Source of the DNA: Brachybacterium paraconglomeratum | GTDB taxonomy: Bacteria > Actinomycetota > Actinomycetes > Actinomycetales > Dermabacteraceae | NCBI RefSeq assembly: GCF_003994255.1 | Contig: NZ_ML133853.1 | Span: 165,941 to 229,940 of the forward strand | Direction of reading: 5' to 3' | DNA: 64,000 nt | In this document: in pieces, positions 30,747 through 41,778 of the stretch | Layout of the letters: each line of letters begins with the position of its first letter | How positions within the stretch are numbered: position 1 is the stretch's first letter | Position numbers and translations under genes: made by a program | The notes under the pieces: model-generated | The model's input: only the letters and a program-made list of their open reading frames with translations | Told to the model about the DNA's origin: nothing | Databases searched by the model: none

Positions 30747-31979
30747 ATGACACTCGACCCCGTGATCCGCCTCCGACTCTCGACGATGATGTTCCTGGAG
30801 TTCTTCGTGTGGGGCGCCTGGTTCGTCACGCTCGGCACGTACCTCGCCGCGGACCTCGGCGCGAGCGGCAGCCAGATCGCCCTGGCCTTCCTCACCCAGT
30901 CCCTCGGCGCGATCCTCGCCCCCTTCATCGTGGGCCTGATCGCGGACCGCTGGTTCGCCGCGCAGCGCATCCTCGGCGTGCTGCACCTGTTCAGCGCCGT
31001 GATGCTCTTCCTCGCCGGCAGACAGGGCGACTTCGGGGCGTTCTTCGTGTTCGCGCTGCTGGCGATGATCTCCTTCATGCCGACGCTGGCTCTGGCGAAC
31101 TCGATCTCCTTCCGCCGCCTGACCAGCCCGGAGAGGCAGTTCCCGGCGATCCGCGTGTTCGGCACCATCGGCTGGATCGTGGCGGGGCTGCTCATCGGCT
31201 GGCTCGGCTGGGAGGCCGGGGGAGCGCTCGAGAACACCTTCGTCATGGCCGCGATCGGCTCGGCGCTGCTGGGCGTCTACGCGTTCACCCTCCCGCACAC
31301 CCCGCCCGAACCCGGCCAGGGCCGCGTCACCGTCCGCGACGTGCTGGGACTGGACGCCCTCGCGCTGCTGAAGTCCCGCTCCTACCTCGTCTTCTTCCTC
31401 GCCTCGATCCTGATCTGCATCCCGCTGGCGTTCTACTACAACTTCACCAACCTCTACCTCAACGAGATCGGGGTGCAGTCCGCCGCGGCCGTGCAGTCCC
31501 TCGGCCAGGTCTCCGAGGCGCTGTTCCTGCTGGTCATGCCGCTGATGCTGAGGAAGCTCGGCGTGAAGCGGACGCTGCTGATCGGCATGCTCGCCTGGGC
31601 GCTGCGCTATGCCCTGTTCGCGTTCGGGGACGCCGGCTCCCTGCTGTGGCTGGTGATCATCGGCCTCGTGCTGCACGGGGTCTGCTACGACTTCTTCTTC
31701 GTCGCCGGGCAGATCTACACCGACCGCTTCGCCCCGAAGCACGTGCGCAGCGCCGCCCAGGGCCTGATCTCCCTGGCCACCTACGGCGTGGGCCTGCTGA
31801 TCGGCTCCCTGATCTCCGGCCCCATCGTCGACGCCTTCCTCGCGGCCGACGGCACCCACGACTGGCGCACCATCTGGCTCATCCCGGCCGCGCTCGCCGT
31901 CGGCGTCGCGCTGTTCTTCGCCGCGCTCTTCCGGGAGCGGGAGACGGTCGAGGCGGCGGAGGTGCCGCAGGGGGCCTGA
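30747..31979 (+). CDS. MFS transporter, nucleoside:H+ symporter-like
   Basis: A 410-aa integral membrane protein with about 12 hydrophobic segments. The start MTLDPVIRLRLSTMMFLEFFVWGAWFVTLGTYL and the later PAIRVFGTIGWIVAGLLIGW and RFAPKHVRSAAQGLISLATYG resemble the NupG/XapB nucleoside-symporter branch of the major facilitator superfamily. The substrate is thus probably a nucleoside, by family only. ATG 30747 follows TAGATT by 8 nt with no ribosome-binding site, a leaderless-type start. The promoter lies within the 5' end of the divergent glgC-like gene. Confidence 0.85.
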   Translation: MTLDPVIRLRLSTMMFLEFFVWGAWFVTLGTYLAADLGASGSQIALAFLTQSLGAILAPFIVGLIADRWFAAQRILGVLHLFSAVMLFLAGRQGDFGAFFVFALLAMISFMPTLALANSISFRRLTSPERQFPAIRVFGTIGWIVAGLLIGWLGWEAGGALENTFVMAAIGSALLGVYAFTLPHTPPEPGQGRVTVRDVLGLDALALLKSRSYLVFFLASILICIPLAFYYNFTNLYLNEIGVQSAAAVQSLGQVSEALFLLVMPLMLRKLGVKRTLLIGMLAWALRYALFAFGDAGSLLWLVIIGLVLHGVCYDFFFVAGQIYTDRFAPKHVRSAAQGLISLATYGVGLLIGSLISGPIVDAFLAADGTHDWRTIWLIPAALAVGVALFFAALFRERETVEAAEVPQGA

Positions 31980-32009
31980 GGCGGGCCGGAGCCCGGAGAA
32001 AGCCCTGCG

Positions 32010-32438
32010 TCACACCGTCCGCAGCGAGCTGAACAGCAGGTTCGTCTGCGTGGTGCGGACGCCCGGGATCGCCCGGACCCGCTCCAGCACGAGGTCGAAC
32101 TCGGCGAGGTTCCGCGCCCGGATCTGCAGCACGAGGTCCCAGGTGCCGGTGGTGGAGTGGAACTGCTCGAGCTCGGGATAGCCGCGCAGCTCGCGCACGA
32201 TCTCGGGGCTGCGGCTGTTCTCGGTCGCGACCAGCATCACGCCCTGGACCGAGTCGTGCTCGATGTCGCCGCTGACCCGGATGGTGAACCCCTCGATCAC
32301 GCCGTTGTCCACGAGGCGGTCGATCCGCGAGGTGACGGTGGAGCGGTTGACCCCGAGCTCGCGCGCGAGGACGGCCACCGGGGTGCGGCTGTTCGCGCGG
32401 AGAAGGGCGATGAGGCGGTAGTCGAGATCGTCCAGCAC
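32010..32438 (-). CDS. Lrp/AsnC-family transcriptional regulator
   Basis: A 142-aa protein from GTG 32438. The N-terminal winged HTH covers LDDLDYRLIALLRANSRTPVAVLARELGVNRSTVTSRIDRL. A C-terminal RAM/ligand domain follows (VMLVATENS.., STTGTWDLVLQIRARNLAEFD). Such proteins respond to amino acids. The divergent neighbour is a LysE-type exporter, so control of amino-acid export, like LrpB/LysG arrangements, is a fair inference. TAGGCT lies 6 nt before the GTG, a leaderless-type promoter. Confidence 0.92.
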   Translation of the reverse strand: MLDDLDYRLIALLRANSRTPVAVLARELGVNRSTVTSRIDRLVDNGVIEGFTIRVSGDIEHDSVQGVMLVATENSRSPEIVRELRGYPELEQFHSTTGTWDLVLQIRARNLAEFDLVLERVRAIPGVRTTQTNLLFSSLRTV

Positions 32439-32601
32439 GCAGACAGCCTAATACCGCCCAGCAGACTGCTCGACCTCCCGCCGTTCTGCCCGGCATCTCG
32501 ATCATTGCGACGCCGCATCGCCGCCTCCTAGAGTCACTGTCGGCCCAGGTGAGGGCGTGATTCCGGGAGCTCCTCCCGCAGTGAGATCAAGGTGGTGAGA
32601 A

Positions 32602-33231
32602 GTGCTCGACGTGTCCGTCCTGCCCGCTTTCCTGCTGGCCGTCACGGTCATCCTCGTGACTCCCGGACCGGACATGGCGTTCATGGTCGCCACCGGCATC
32701 AACCAGGGCAGGCGCGCTGCCGTCCAGGGCGCCTTCGGGGTCACCTCGGCGATGACGATCTGGGTGCTCGTCGCGGCGACGGGTCTCGGCGTCGCGCTGA
32801 CCCAGCTGCCGGCTGCGCTGGACGCGATCCGGCTGGCCGGCGCCGGCTATCTGGCCTTCCTCGCGATCACCACCTGGCGTCGCGCCGGCGCCCCGCTCGC
32901 GGAGGCCTCGGTCGTCCCGAACGTCTTCCGCCGCGGCTTCGTCGTCAACATCACCAACCCCAAGATCGCGCTGTTCTTCGTCGCCTTCCTGCCCCAGTTC
33001 CTGGGCACGACGGGCGGCTCCGGGGAGAACCCCTTCGCGCAGATCCTCATGCTGGGCCTGCTGCTGCAGCTGACCGGCCTGCTCACCGATCTCGCGATCG
33101 GCAGCGCCGCGGGGCTCTTCCGCGACGCGGTGCTCAGCCGGCCGCGCGTGCGCTGCCTGCTCGACGGCGCGGCCGGCACCGTCTACGGCGCGCTCGCGGT
33201 GCTGCTGGTGATGGGGGTCGTGCACGGCTAG
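32602..33231 (+). CDS. LysE/RhtB-family amino-acid exporter
   Basis: A 209-aa membrane protein from GTG 32602 behind AAGGTGGTGAGA. It has the family signature VTPGPDMAFMVATGINQGRRAA near the first membrane segment and RRGFVVNITNPKIALFFVAFLPQF in the middle, with about six hydrophobic segments. It exports amino acids or derivatives; the exact substrate is unknown. It is divergent from lrp. TAGAGT near 32528 is a possible -10 for its transcript. Confidence 0.92.
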   Translation: MLDVSVLPAFLLAVTVILVTPGPDMAFMVATGINQGRRAAVQGAFGVTSAMTIWVLVAATGLGVALTQLPAALDAIRLAGAGYLAFLAITTWRRAGAPLAEASVVPNVFRRGFVVNITNPKIALFFVAFLPQFLGTTGGSGENPFAQILMLGLLLQLTGLLTDLAIGSAAGLFRDAVLSRPRVRCLLDGAAGTVYGALAVLLVMGVVHG

Positions 33232-33264
33232 ACCCGCGCCGCCGGTCGGCAGCAGACTGGACGC

Positions 33265-33905
33265 ATGACCACCGCCGACCAGCACAGCACCACCCCTCGC
33301 ACGGCTCTCGTCACCGGCGCGACCAGCGGGATCGGCCGCGAGATCGCCCTGCAGCTCGCCGAGCTCGGCTGGAGGGTGATCGCCGTCGGCCGCGACCGGG
33401 AGGCCCTCGCGCAGCTCGAGGAGGCCTCCGCGCTGATCACCCCGCACGCCGCGGACCTGCTCACCGGCGACCTCGCCGCGCTCGTGCCCGACCGCGTGGA
33501 CGCCCTGGTCCACGCCGCCGGGATCTCTCCCTCCACCCGGGTCGAGGACACGGCCGATGCGGACTGGGAGCGGGTCTTCGCCCTCAACGTCACCGCCGGC
33601 GCGGCGCTCGTCCGGCACGCGTTGCCCGCCCTGCGCGACGCGCGCGGCACCGTGGTGCTCGTGAACTCGGGCGCCGGCACCGCCGCCCGTCCCCGCAACG
33701 CCCCGAGGAGGAGGGGAACGGGGTGCGGGTCTCGACCGTGTACCCCGGCCCCACGGACACCCCGATGTTCGGCGGGGACGTCGACCGGGGCGAGCTGATC
33801 CGCCCCTCCTCCGTCGCGAGGGCGGTGGTCATGGCCATCACCGCGAGCGAGGACGTGCAGCTCACGGACATCCACGTCCGGCCCCGCCGCGAGCTGTCCT
33901 GGTGA
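33265..33905 (+). pseudogene. Short-chain dehydrogenase/reductase, frameshifted, catalytic Tyr-Lys missing
   Basis: The first part (33265 to about 33705) reads a normal SDR: TALVTGATSGIGREIALQLAELGW (NAD(P)-binding TGxxxGxG), DALVHAAGIS, and VVLVNSGAG with the catalytic-Ser region. After AARPRNAP the true continuation EEEGNGVRVSTVYPGPTDTPMF is in another frame and runs to TGA 33903-33905. The expected YxxxK helix between those points is absent. So a deletion of roughly 20 codons plus a frameshift removed the catalytic tyrosine and lysine. The intact-looking flanks suggest recent decay. It starts 34 bp after lysE. Confidence 0.85.
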
Positions 33906-34111
33906 GCAGGCGGCCGATGGCGGCCCGAGCACGTCCCCGCAGCGCGGTGCGCTGAGCCGGACGCCTATGCGGGGGGCCGGTGCTGCTCGTCGCGGCGGGC
34001 ATCGATGCTCCCGCTGACCGGGGCGAGCGTCGCCGGCGTCGTGCTCATCGACGCCGTGGGGGGCGCCTGGAGCTGGGGCGCAGGGCGACGGCCCGACGAG
34101 CCCGGAGATCC

Positions 34112-35785
34112 TCATCGTCGCGGCGGCACCGATGACGCGGGGCCGGCCCCGCCCTTCGGCTCCCCACTGGTCTTCCCCTCGGTCGAGGGCGCGTGCCGCT
34201 CGAGGAACTCGAGCATCGCCACCCGGTCCACCCCGGTGAAGGTGCCCGTCGGCATCGCGGCGAGCAGCGAGGCGTGCAGGCGCGCGACCGGCCAGACCGA
34301 GCCGTGCCAGCGCTCGACCAGCTCGGGCGCGGGGCGCCGGCAGCAGTCCGGGTCGGGGCAGCTCGAGGAATGGCGCACGCTCGTCTCCCGGCCCCGGAAC
34401 CACTTCGTGTGCGCGAAGTCGGTGCCCACCGAGATGGAGAACTCCCCGCCGGAGCCGGACTCGATGCGGGAGGTGCACCAGTAGGTGCCGCCGGGCTTGT
34501 CGGTGTACTGGCTGTACTGCCGCATCCGGTCCTCGGAGCGGAACACCCGCCGCGCGCTCCACCAGCGGCACACCAGCTGCCCCTCCACCGCGCCGAGCGC
34601 ATCGGTCGGGAAGCGGACGTGGTCGTTCTGGTACGCCTTCACGATCGCGCCCGAGGAGTGCACCTTCAGGAAGTGCACCGGGATGTCGAGGTGATGGGTG
34701 GCGAGGTTCGTGAACCTGTGCGCGGCCAGCTCGTAGGTGACGGCGAACTCGTCGCGCAGGTCCTCGACCGACAGCTCCCGCTGCGCCTTCGCCCGCTGCA
34801 GGAGCTCGCTCGCCCCCGCTTCCGGCACCAGCATCGCCGCGGCCAGGTAGTTCACCTCCACCCGCTGGCGCAGCAGCTCGCCGTAGTCCGCGGGCTCGTC
34901 CATCCCCAGCACGTGCGCGGCCAGGGCCTGCAGCACCGTGGTGCGGGGATCGGCCGCGTCGCGCCCGAGCGGCAGGTAGATCCGCATCGAGGACGCATCG
35001 GTGATCGAGCGGGCCGAGTGGGGGAGGTCCGGCACCGAGTGGAGGGAGAAGCCGAGCTCCTCGGCCAGCAGCGAGACCTTGCGGTGCGAGAGCGGGCCGC
35101 CGCTGTGCCCGATCCGGGCCAGCAGCTCCCGCGCCGTCTCTTCGAGGGCGGGGTAGTAGTTGCCCGCCTCGGACTGCTCCTGGCGCAGCTGCCCGTTGAC
35201 GCGCCGCGCCTCCTCCGGGGTCGCGGCCCGCTGCTCGTGCAGGCGCCGCAGCTCCTCGTGCAGGGTCAGGATCGTCTCGATCGCCGCGTCGGAGAGGGAC
35301 TTGCGCACGGGCAGGTCCGGCAGGCCGAGCCCCTGGTACAGGGCTCCGGCCTGCGCCTTCTCGAGTGCGATCTCGAGCGCCGCCCGACGCGACGGGGGCT
35401 CCGGGTCCAGCAGGTCCTCGACCCCCACCTCGAGCACGCGCGCGATGCGGCGCAGCTCCCCGAGGCGCAACTCGCGCTTGCCGTTCTCGATCACGGACAG
35501 CTGCGAGGGAGCGCGGTCCAGGGCCGCGGCGAGCTCGGCGAGGGAGAGGCCTCTCGCGGTGCGCGCGGCACGGATCCGTCGGCCGATGAGCAGCGGGTCG
35601 ACGTCGTCGTCGGGATCGGGCGCGAGTGCGCCGGGGGCTGGTGCGCCGGGCGCGGGCCCGTCGGCCGCGGGGGAGGGGCGGCCGGCGGGCCGGCGCCCGC
35701 CCGTGCCGGAGCCGGGGGCGCCGGCAGCGAGCCGTCGTGCGGCGTCGTCGGGGCGTCGGCCGGAGGTGCGGGGCTGAGCGGTCAT
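34112..35785 (-). CDS. ramB: RamB-like XRE/ImmA-IrrE transcriptional regulator
   Basis: A 557-aa protein from ATG 35785 (MTAQPRTSGRRPDDAAR). The first 75 residues are Pro/Ala-rich. An XRE HTH is at about 78-135 (IGRRIRAARTARGLSLAELAAALDRAPSQLSVIENGKREL). A long helical region, an ImmA/IrrE-like segment (TVLQALAAHVLGMDEPADYGELLRQRVEVNYLAAAMLVPE) and a C-terminal short-chain fatty acyl regulator domain with Cys-rich WCTSR and CPDPDCCRR follow. The protease HExxH is not present (LAAHVLG), so it is probably sensory only. In corynebacteria RamB controls aceA and aceB; here it is divergent from aceA. Confidence 0.88.
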   Translation of the reverse strand: MTAQPRTSGRRPDDAARRLAAGAPGSGTGGRRPAGRPSPAADGPAPGAPAPGALAPDPDDDVDPLLIGRRIRAARTARGLSLAELAAALDRAPSQLSVIENGKRELRLGELRRIARVLEVGVEDLLDPEPPSRRAALEIALEKAQAGALYQGLGLPDLPVRKSLSDAAIETILTLHEELRRLHEQRAATPEEARRVNGQLRQEQSEAGNYYPALEETARELLARIGHSGGPLSHRKVSLLAEELGFSLHSVPDLPHSARSITDASSMRIYLPLGRDAADPRTTVLQALAAHVLGMDEPADYGELLRQRVEVNYLAAAMLVPEAGASELLQRAKAQRELSVEDLRDEFAVTYELAAHRFTNLATHHLDIPVHFLKVHSSGAIVKAYQNDHVRFPTDALGAVEGQLVCRWWSARRVFRSEDRMRQYSQYTDKPGGTYWCTSRIESGSGGEFSISVGTDFAHTKWFRGRETSVRHSSSCPDPDCCRRPAPELVERWHGSVWPVARLHASLLAAMPTGTFTGVDRVAMLEFLERHAPSTEGKTSGEPKGGAGPASSVPPRR

Positions 35786-35952
35786 GCGGACCAGAGTGAC
35801 ACAGATAACTTCTGAAGAGCAGAAATATGGCGGAAGTTCTTCCGGATCGGGCCTTCTGAGGGGGCTCTGGAGCGGCAAGAGTGTGACCACTCGACGAAGT
35901 TCGCCGAGGACGGCAGCCCCACCGGCCGCCGGAGCAGCCCGAGGAGCCGACG
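35786..35952. promoter_or_regulatory. ramB-aceA divergent control region
   Basis: 167 bp between divergent ramB and aceA, distinctly AT-richer around 35805-35850. It contains ATAACTTCTGAAG (35807-35819) and GGAAGTTCTTCC (35832-35843), two similar motifs about 25 bp apart that could be regulator sites. I do not see a full corynebacterial RamB consensus. Promoters for both genes should lie here. Confidence 0.5.
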
Positions 35953-37290
35953 ATGACCACCCCGACCCCCTCCGCCCCGCGCAGCACCACCCGCCCCGGG
36001 GACCCCACCATGACCGCCGAGGAGCTCGCCCGCGACTGGGAGATCGACCCGCGCTGGGCGGGGGTCCGCCGCGACCACAGCGCCGAGGACGTCCTCTCCC
36101 TCACCGGCCCCGTCCGCGAGGAGCACACCCTCGCCCGGCGTGGAGCCGAGCGCCTCTGGGAGATGATCCGCGAGAACGACGAGGACCCCGGCTCCTGGAT
36201 CTCCGCCCTCGGCGCGCTCACCGGCAACCAGGCCGTCCAGCAGGTCCGCGCCGGGCTGAAGGCCATCTACCTCTCCGGATGGCAGGTCGCCGCCGACGCC
36301 AACCTCTCCGGCCAGACCTACCCCGACCAGTCGCTCTACCCCGCCAACTCCGTCCCCTCCGTCGTGCGCCGGATCAACAACGCGCTGCTGCGCGCCGGAC
36401 AGATCGAGTTCGCCGAGACCGGCACCACCAGCCGCGACTGGCAGGCGCCGATCGTCGCCGACGCCGAGGCCGGCTTCGGCGGCGCCCTGAACGCCTACGA
36501 GCTGATGCGCTCGATGATCGAGGCGGGCGCCGCGGGCGTGCACTGGGAGGACCAGCTGGCGAGCGAGAAGAAGTGCGGCCACCTGGGCGGGAAGGTGCTC
36601 ATCCCGACCTCCCAGCACGTGCGCACCCTGAACGCCGCTCGTCTCGCCGCGGACGTCGCCGGCACCCCGACGGTGATCATCGCGCGCACCGACGCGCTCG
36701 CCGCGACCCTGCTGACCAGCGACGTCGACGAGCGCGACCGGCCCTTCCTCACCGGGGAGCGCACCGCGGAGGGCTTCTACGAGGTCACCCCCGGGATCGA
36801 GCCCGTCATCGCGCGGGGCCTCGCCTACGCCGAGTACGCGGACCTGCTGTGGGTCGAGTCCTCGACACCGGACCTCGAGCTCGCCCGCCGTTTCGCCGAG
36901 GCGATCCATGCGCGGTTCCCGGACCAGAAGCTCGCCTACAACTGCTCGCCGAGCTTCAACTGGAAGCGGCACCTGGACGATGCGCAGATCGCCCGCTTCC
37001 AGCGCGAGCTCTCCGCGATGGGCTACGCCTTCCAGTTCATCACCCTGGCCGGCTTCCACTCCCTGAACCACGCCATGTTCGAGCTGGCCAGCGGTTACCG
37101 CGACCGGCAGATGAGCGCCTTCGTCGAGCTGCAGGAGGCCGAGTTCGCCTCCGCCGAGCACGGCTTCACCGCCCATCGCCACCAGGCCGAGGTGGGCACC
37201 GGCTACTTCGACCGGGTCGCCACCGCCCTGAACCCCACCTCCTCCACGCTCGCCCTCGCGGGCTCCACCGAGACGGCCCAGTTCCACTGA
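35953..37290 (+). CDS. aceA: Isocitrate lyase
   Basis: Splits isocitrate to glyoxylate and succinate, the first glyoxylate-shunt step, for growth on acetate or fatty acids. The 445-aa protein starts at ATG 35953 behind GAGGAGCCGACG. The catalytic signature [11 protein letters not shown] (nucleophilic Cys) is near 196-206. Also present are [20 protein letters not shown] and the closing [13 protein letters not shown]. Length equals the bacterial short type. aceB follows 154 bp downstream; ramB is divergent. Confidence 0.98.
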   Translation: MTTPTPSAPRSTTRPGDPTMTAEELARDWEIDPRWAGVRRDHSAEDVLSLTGPVREEHTLARRGAERLWEMIRENDEDPGSWISALGALTGNQAVQQVRAGLKAIYLSGWQVAADANLSGQTYPDQSLYPANSVPSVVRRINNALLRAGQIEFAETGTTSRDWQAPIVADAEAGFGGALNAYELMRSMIEAGAAGVHWEDQLASEKKCGHLGGKVLIPTSQHVRTLNAARLAADVAGTPTVIIARTDALAATLLTSDVDERDRPFLTGERTAEGFYEVTPGIEPVIARGLAYAEYADLLWVESSTPDLELARRFAEAIHARFPDQKLAYNCSPSFNWKRHLDDAQIARFQRELSAMGYAFQFITLAGFHSLNHAMFELASGYRDRQMSAFVELQEAEFASAEHGFTAHRHQAEVGTGYFDRVATALNPTSSTLALAGSTETAQFH

Positions 37291-37297
37291 GCGCCGT

Positions 37298-37317
37298 CGG
37301 CCCCGTCCCCGGGGCCG
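37298..37317. terminator. Hairpin between aceA and aceB
   Basis: CGGCCCC/GGGGCCG arms with a short loop start 8 bp past the aceA stop. It may partially terminate, making aceA more abundant than aceB. Weak support: GC-rich, no U-tract. Confidence 0.4.
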
Positions 37318-37444
37318 CGAGCGGAGACCCCGCCGCCCCCGGGCGAAGAACCAGCGTCCACCTGACCCGTCCCCTCGGCCCGCCACCCCGCGCCGGACCC
37401 CAACGACCATCCTGACCAGCCACGTGTCCCGGAAGGACCTCGCC

Positions 37445-39130
37445 ATGACCCTCATCGACTACCGCCGCCCCCTCTCCGAGCAGCGCCCCGCCGCCGGCAC
37501 CTCGACCGACCCGTCGGCCCCCGACCGCAGCACCCCGCGCGGACGCCTCGAGGTCGTCGGCCCTCTGGGGCCCCGCTTCGAGGAGATCCTCACCCCCGAG
37601 GCGCTCGACTTCCTCGCCCTGCTGCACGACCGCTTCGCGAGCCGACGCACCGAGCTGCTCACCGCCCGCACCCTGCGCCGGGAGTCCATCGCGGGCGGGG
37701 CCATGTTCGACTTCCTCCCCGCCACCCGTGCGATCCGCGAGGACCGCAGCTGGCGCGTCGCCGGCCCCGGGCCCGGCCTCGAGGACCGACGCGTCGAGAT
37801 CACCGGCCCCACCGATCGGAAGATGACGATCAACGCCCTGAACTCGGGGGCGAGGGTGTGGCTCGCCGACCACGAGGACGCGCTGAGCCCCACCTGGGAC
37901 GCCGTCATCGACGGGCAGCTGAACCTGCACGACGCGATCCGTCGGCAGATCGACTTCACCGGCGAGAACGGCAAGGAGTACCGCCTGGCCGAGGAGACGG
38001 CGACGATCGTGTTCCGGCCCCGCGGCTGGCACCTGCCCGAGCAGCATCTGCGCTGGGTGCGGGCCGACGGCCGCTCGATGCGGGCCTCCGCCTCGCTGGT
38101 CGACGCGGGGCTGTACCTCTTCCACAACGCGCGCGAGCTGATCGAGCGCGGCTCCGGCCCCTACCTCTACCTGCCCAAGCTCGAGTCGCATCTCGAGGCG
38201 CGGCTGTGGGACGAGGTGTTCACGACCGCCGAGCGCCGGCTCGGGATCGAGCACGGCACGATCCGCGCGACCGTGCTGATCGAGACCCTGCCCGCGGCCT
38301 TCGAGATGGAGGAGATCCTCTACGAGCTGCGCGATCACTGCGCGGGGCTGAACGCGGGGCGCTGGGACTATCTCTTCTCGATCATCAAGATGTTCCGCGA
38401 CCGGGGCCGACGCCGCGTGCTCCCGGACCGCTCGCAGCTGACGATGACCGTGCCGTTCATGCGGGCGTACACCGAGCTGCTGGTGGCGACCTGCCACCGC
38501 CGCGGCGCTCATGCGATCGGCGGGATGAGCGCCTTCATCCCCGACCGCCGGGACCCGGAGGTGACGCGGCAGGCGCTGGTCATGGTCGCCGAGGACAAGC
38601 AGCGCGAGGCGAGCGACGGCTTCGACGGCACCTGGGTGGCGCATCCGGACCTGGTGCCCGCCGCGCAGGCCGAGTTCGACGCGGTCCTGGGCGAGCGTCC
38701 GCACCAGGTGGACCGGCTGCGCGAGGACGTGCATGTGACCGCCGAGGACCTGCTCGACCTCGAGGTCGAGGGCGGGGCCATCACGGCCCAGGGGATCCGG
38801 CAGAACATCCGCGTCTCCCTGCGGTATCTGGACGCCTGGCTGCGCGGCTCGGGCGCGGTCGCGATCGACCACCTGATGGAGGACGCCGCGACCGTGGAGA
38901 TCTCCCGCTCGCAGCTGTGGCAGTGGATCACCCAGGGGATGCTCACCGACGAGGGCATGCCGGTGACGCGGGAGCGGGTCGAGTACTTCATCGACCGGGC
39001 CGTGCTCGAGCTCGACACCGAGCAGGGCAGTCGCATCCCCGAGGCGGCCGAGCTGCTCAAGGAGGCGGTCCTCGGCGAGGAGTTCCCCGCCTTCCTCACC
39101 AACGGCGCGTACGAGCGCCACCTGGCGTGA
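37445..39130 (+). CDS. aceB: Malate synthase A
   Basis: Condenses glyoxylate and acetyl-CoA to malate. The 561-aa protein starts at ATG 37445 behind GGAAGGACC; a GTG 21 bp upstream in frame is a less likely start. Family motifs: [50 protein letters not shown] and [27 protein letters not shown]. Size matches the MSA (AceB) class, not the larger GlcB. Works with aceA just upstream. Confidence 0.97.
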   Translation: MTLIDYRRPLSEQRPAAGTSTDPSAPDRSTPRGRLEVVGPLGPRFEEILTPEALDFLALLHDRFASRRTELLTARTLRRESIAGGAMFDFLPATRAIREDRSWRVAGPGPGLEDRRVEITGPTDRKMTINALNSGARVWLADHEDALSPTWDAVIDGQLNLHDAIRRQIDFTGENGKEYRLAEETATIVFRPRGWHLPEQHLRWVRADGRSMRASASLVDAGLYLFHNARELIERGSGPYLYLPKLESHLEARLWDEVFTTAERRLGIEHGTIRATVLIETLPAAFEMEEILYELRDHCAGLNAGRWDYLFSIIKMFRDRGRRRVLPDRSQLTMTVPFMRAYTELLVATCHRRGAHAIGGMSAFIPDRRDPEVTRQALVMVAEDKQREASDGFDGTWVAHPDLVPAAQAEFDAVLGERPHQVDRLREDVHVTAEDLLDLEVEGGAITAQGIRQNIRVSLRYLDAWLRGSGAVAIDHLMEDAATVEISRSQLWQWITQGMLTDEGMPVTRERVEYFIDRAVLELDTEQGSRIPEAAELLKEAVLGEEFPAFLTNGAYERHLA

Positions 39131-39244
39131 TGTTGGGCAGGTGACGGTGCACCGGGTCGGCGCACGGGTGAGGTCCGGAAGGTGCTCGGTCGAGCGTTCC
39201 GGACAGATCGGACACCCGTGCGTCGGCCCGGCTATGTTCAGGCC

Positions 39245-40726
<1,482 letters not shown>

Positions 40727-40744
40727 CGGCGGGGGCGGGCGTGC

Positions 40745-41149
40745 TCAGCGAGCGCCGGGGAACTCCTCGAGCACCTCGTCGAGGATCTCCGCCGTGTCGC
40801 GGAGGCGGGCGATCCGTCCTTCGAGCTCCCGGCGGTGGGTGCGCAGCGAGTCGATCCCGTCGGCCCCGCCGTCGTGCCTTCCGAGCAGCGGCGGCAGCAG
40901 CGGCGCGATCTCGGTGCTCGTGAGGCCGGCGGCGAAGAGCCGCTGCACGAGCAGCACCCGGTCCACCGCCTCGGCGTCGAAGCGTCGGTGGCCGGCGGCG
41001 GTGCGGGCCGGGGTCAGCAGGCCCTGCTCCTCGTAGTAGCGCAGCGAGCGGGCGCTCACGCCGGTGCGCGCGGACAGCTCGCCGATGCCGAAGCGTGCGG
41101 GAGCACCGGTGCTCGCAGCAGGGTTCACACGGGTGTCAACAGCGGTCAT
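40745..41149 (-). CDS. MerR-family transcriptional regulator
   Basis: A 134-aa protein from ATG 41149. The MerR HTH is at about 21-90: FGIGELSARTGVSARSLRYYEEQGLLTPARTAAGHRRFD. A coiled-coil helix (SLRTHRRELEGRIARLRDTAEILDEVLEEF) follows. No cysteine or ligand domain is visible, so it is a minimal MerR of unknown effector. The 225-bp gap upstream contains ACATCGATGT (41213-41222), a perfect palindrome that could be an operator. Convergent with the Hsp70-like gene, 18 bp apart. Confidence 0.9.
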   Translation of the reverse strand: MTAVDTRVNPAASTGAPARFGIGELSARTGVSARSLRYYEEQGLLTPARTAAGHRRFDAEAVDRVLLVQRLFAAGLTSTEIAPLLPPLLGRHDGGADGIDSLRTHRRELEGRIARLRDTAEILDEVLEEFPGAR

Positions 41150-41374
41150 GGCGCCACAGTATGTCCGAGTCGCCATCAGATCGTGCAGGTCAGGGTCGTG
41201 TCGCGATAAATGACATCGATGTGATCCCGCTCCTGCCGTCGACACCGGTGAGGCGCCCTCTCGGCGCAGGGGGCGCGGCCCGGTCGCGGTCTGAAGGACG
41301 CGGAGCTCGGGCCTGCGGTGGGCGGGCCGAGCGGATCGACGCTTTCGGGAGAGTCGTCGGGAGAGACTGTCCCC

Positions 41375-41761
41375 ATGCTGACCCTGCGCCTCGATGGCCT
41401 CCGCATCTGCGACATCCCCTCGTTCTACGACGAGATCAACAGGGTGTTCATGGCCGGGGAGGACTGGCGGCTCGGGCCGAGCCTCGATGCGCTGGACGAC
41501 ATGCTGCGCGGCGGCTACGGCGCACTGCATGACGCGGAGGAGGCGCGGGTGATCTGGGCGGAGCACGCCGCGTCCGCGGAGGCGCTCGGTGTGGAGGTCA
41601 CGCGTGCACAGCTGCTGGCGAAGCTCGAGGATCCCCGATTCGATCAGGCGATCGCGCGTCGGAAGCTGGATCGGCTGGAGGCGGAGGGCGGGCCGACGTA
41701 CTTCGACACGGTGCTCGAGGTGTTCGCGGACCATCCCCGGATCGAGCTCGTCCTCGCCTGA
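41375..41761 (+). CDS. Barstar-like ribonuclease inhibitor
   Basis: A 128-aa protein from ATG 41375. LRLDGLRICDIPSFYDEINRVFM followed by DWRLGPSLDALDDMLRGGYG matches the barstar (barnase-inhibitor) fold core of about 90 aa. A C-terminal extension of about 40 residues (LDRLEAEGGPTYFDTVLEVFADHP) is found in some actinobacterial members. No barnase-like RNase or toxin is encoded nearby, so it is an orphan immunity-like gene. Inverted CTGATC/GATCAG (41758-41782) lies over the convergent stop codons with the HNH gene. Confidence 0.82.
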   Translation: MLTLRLDGLRICDIPSFYDEINRVFMAGEDWRLGPSLDALDDMLRGGYGALHDAEEARVIWAEHAASAEALGVEVTRAQLLAKLEDPRFDQAIARRKLDRLEAEGGPTYFDTVLEVFADHPRIELVLA

Positions 41762-41778
41762 TCTGTGCGGTCTCCGGA

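Noticed and set aside
33965..34484. Plus-strand frame opposite ramB (159 codons)
   Set aside because: It is antisense to the conserved RamB C-terminal domain and has no motif.
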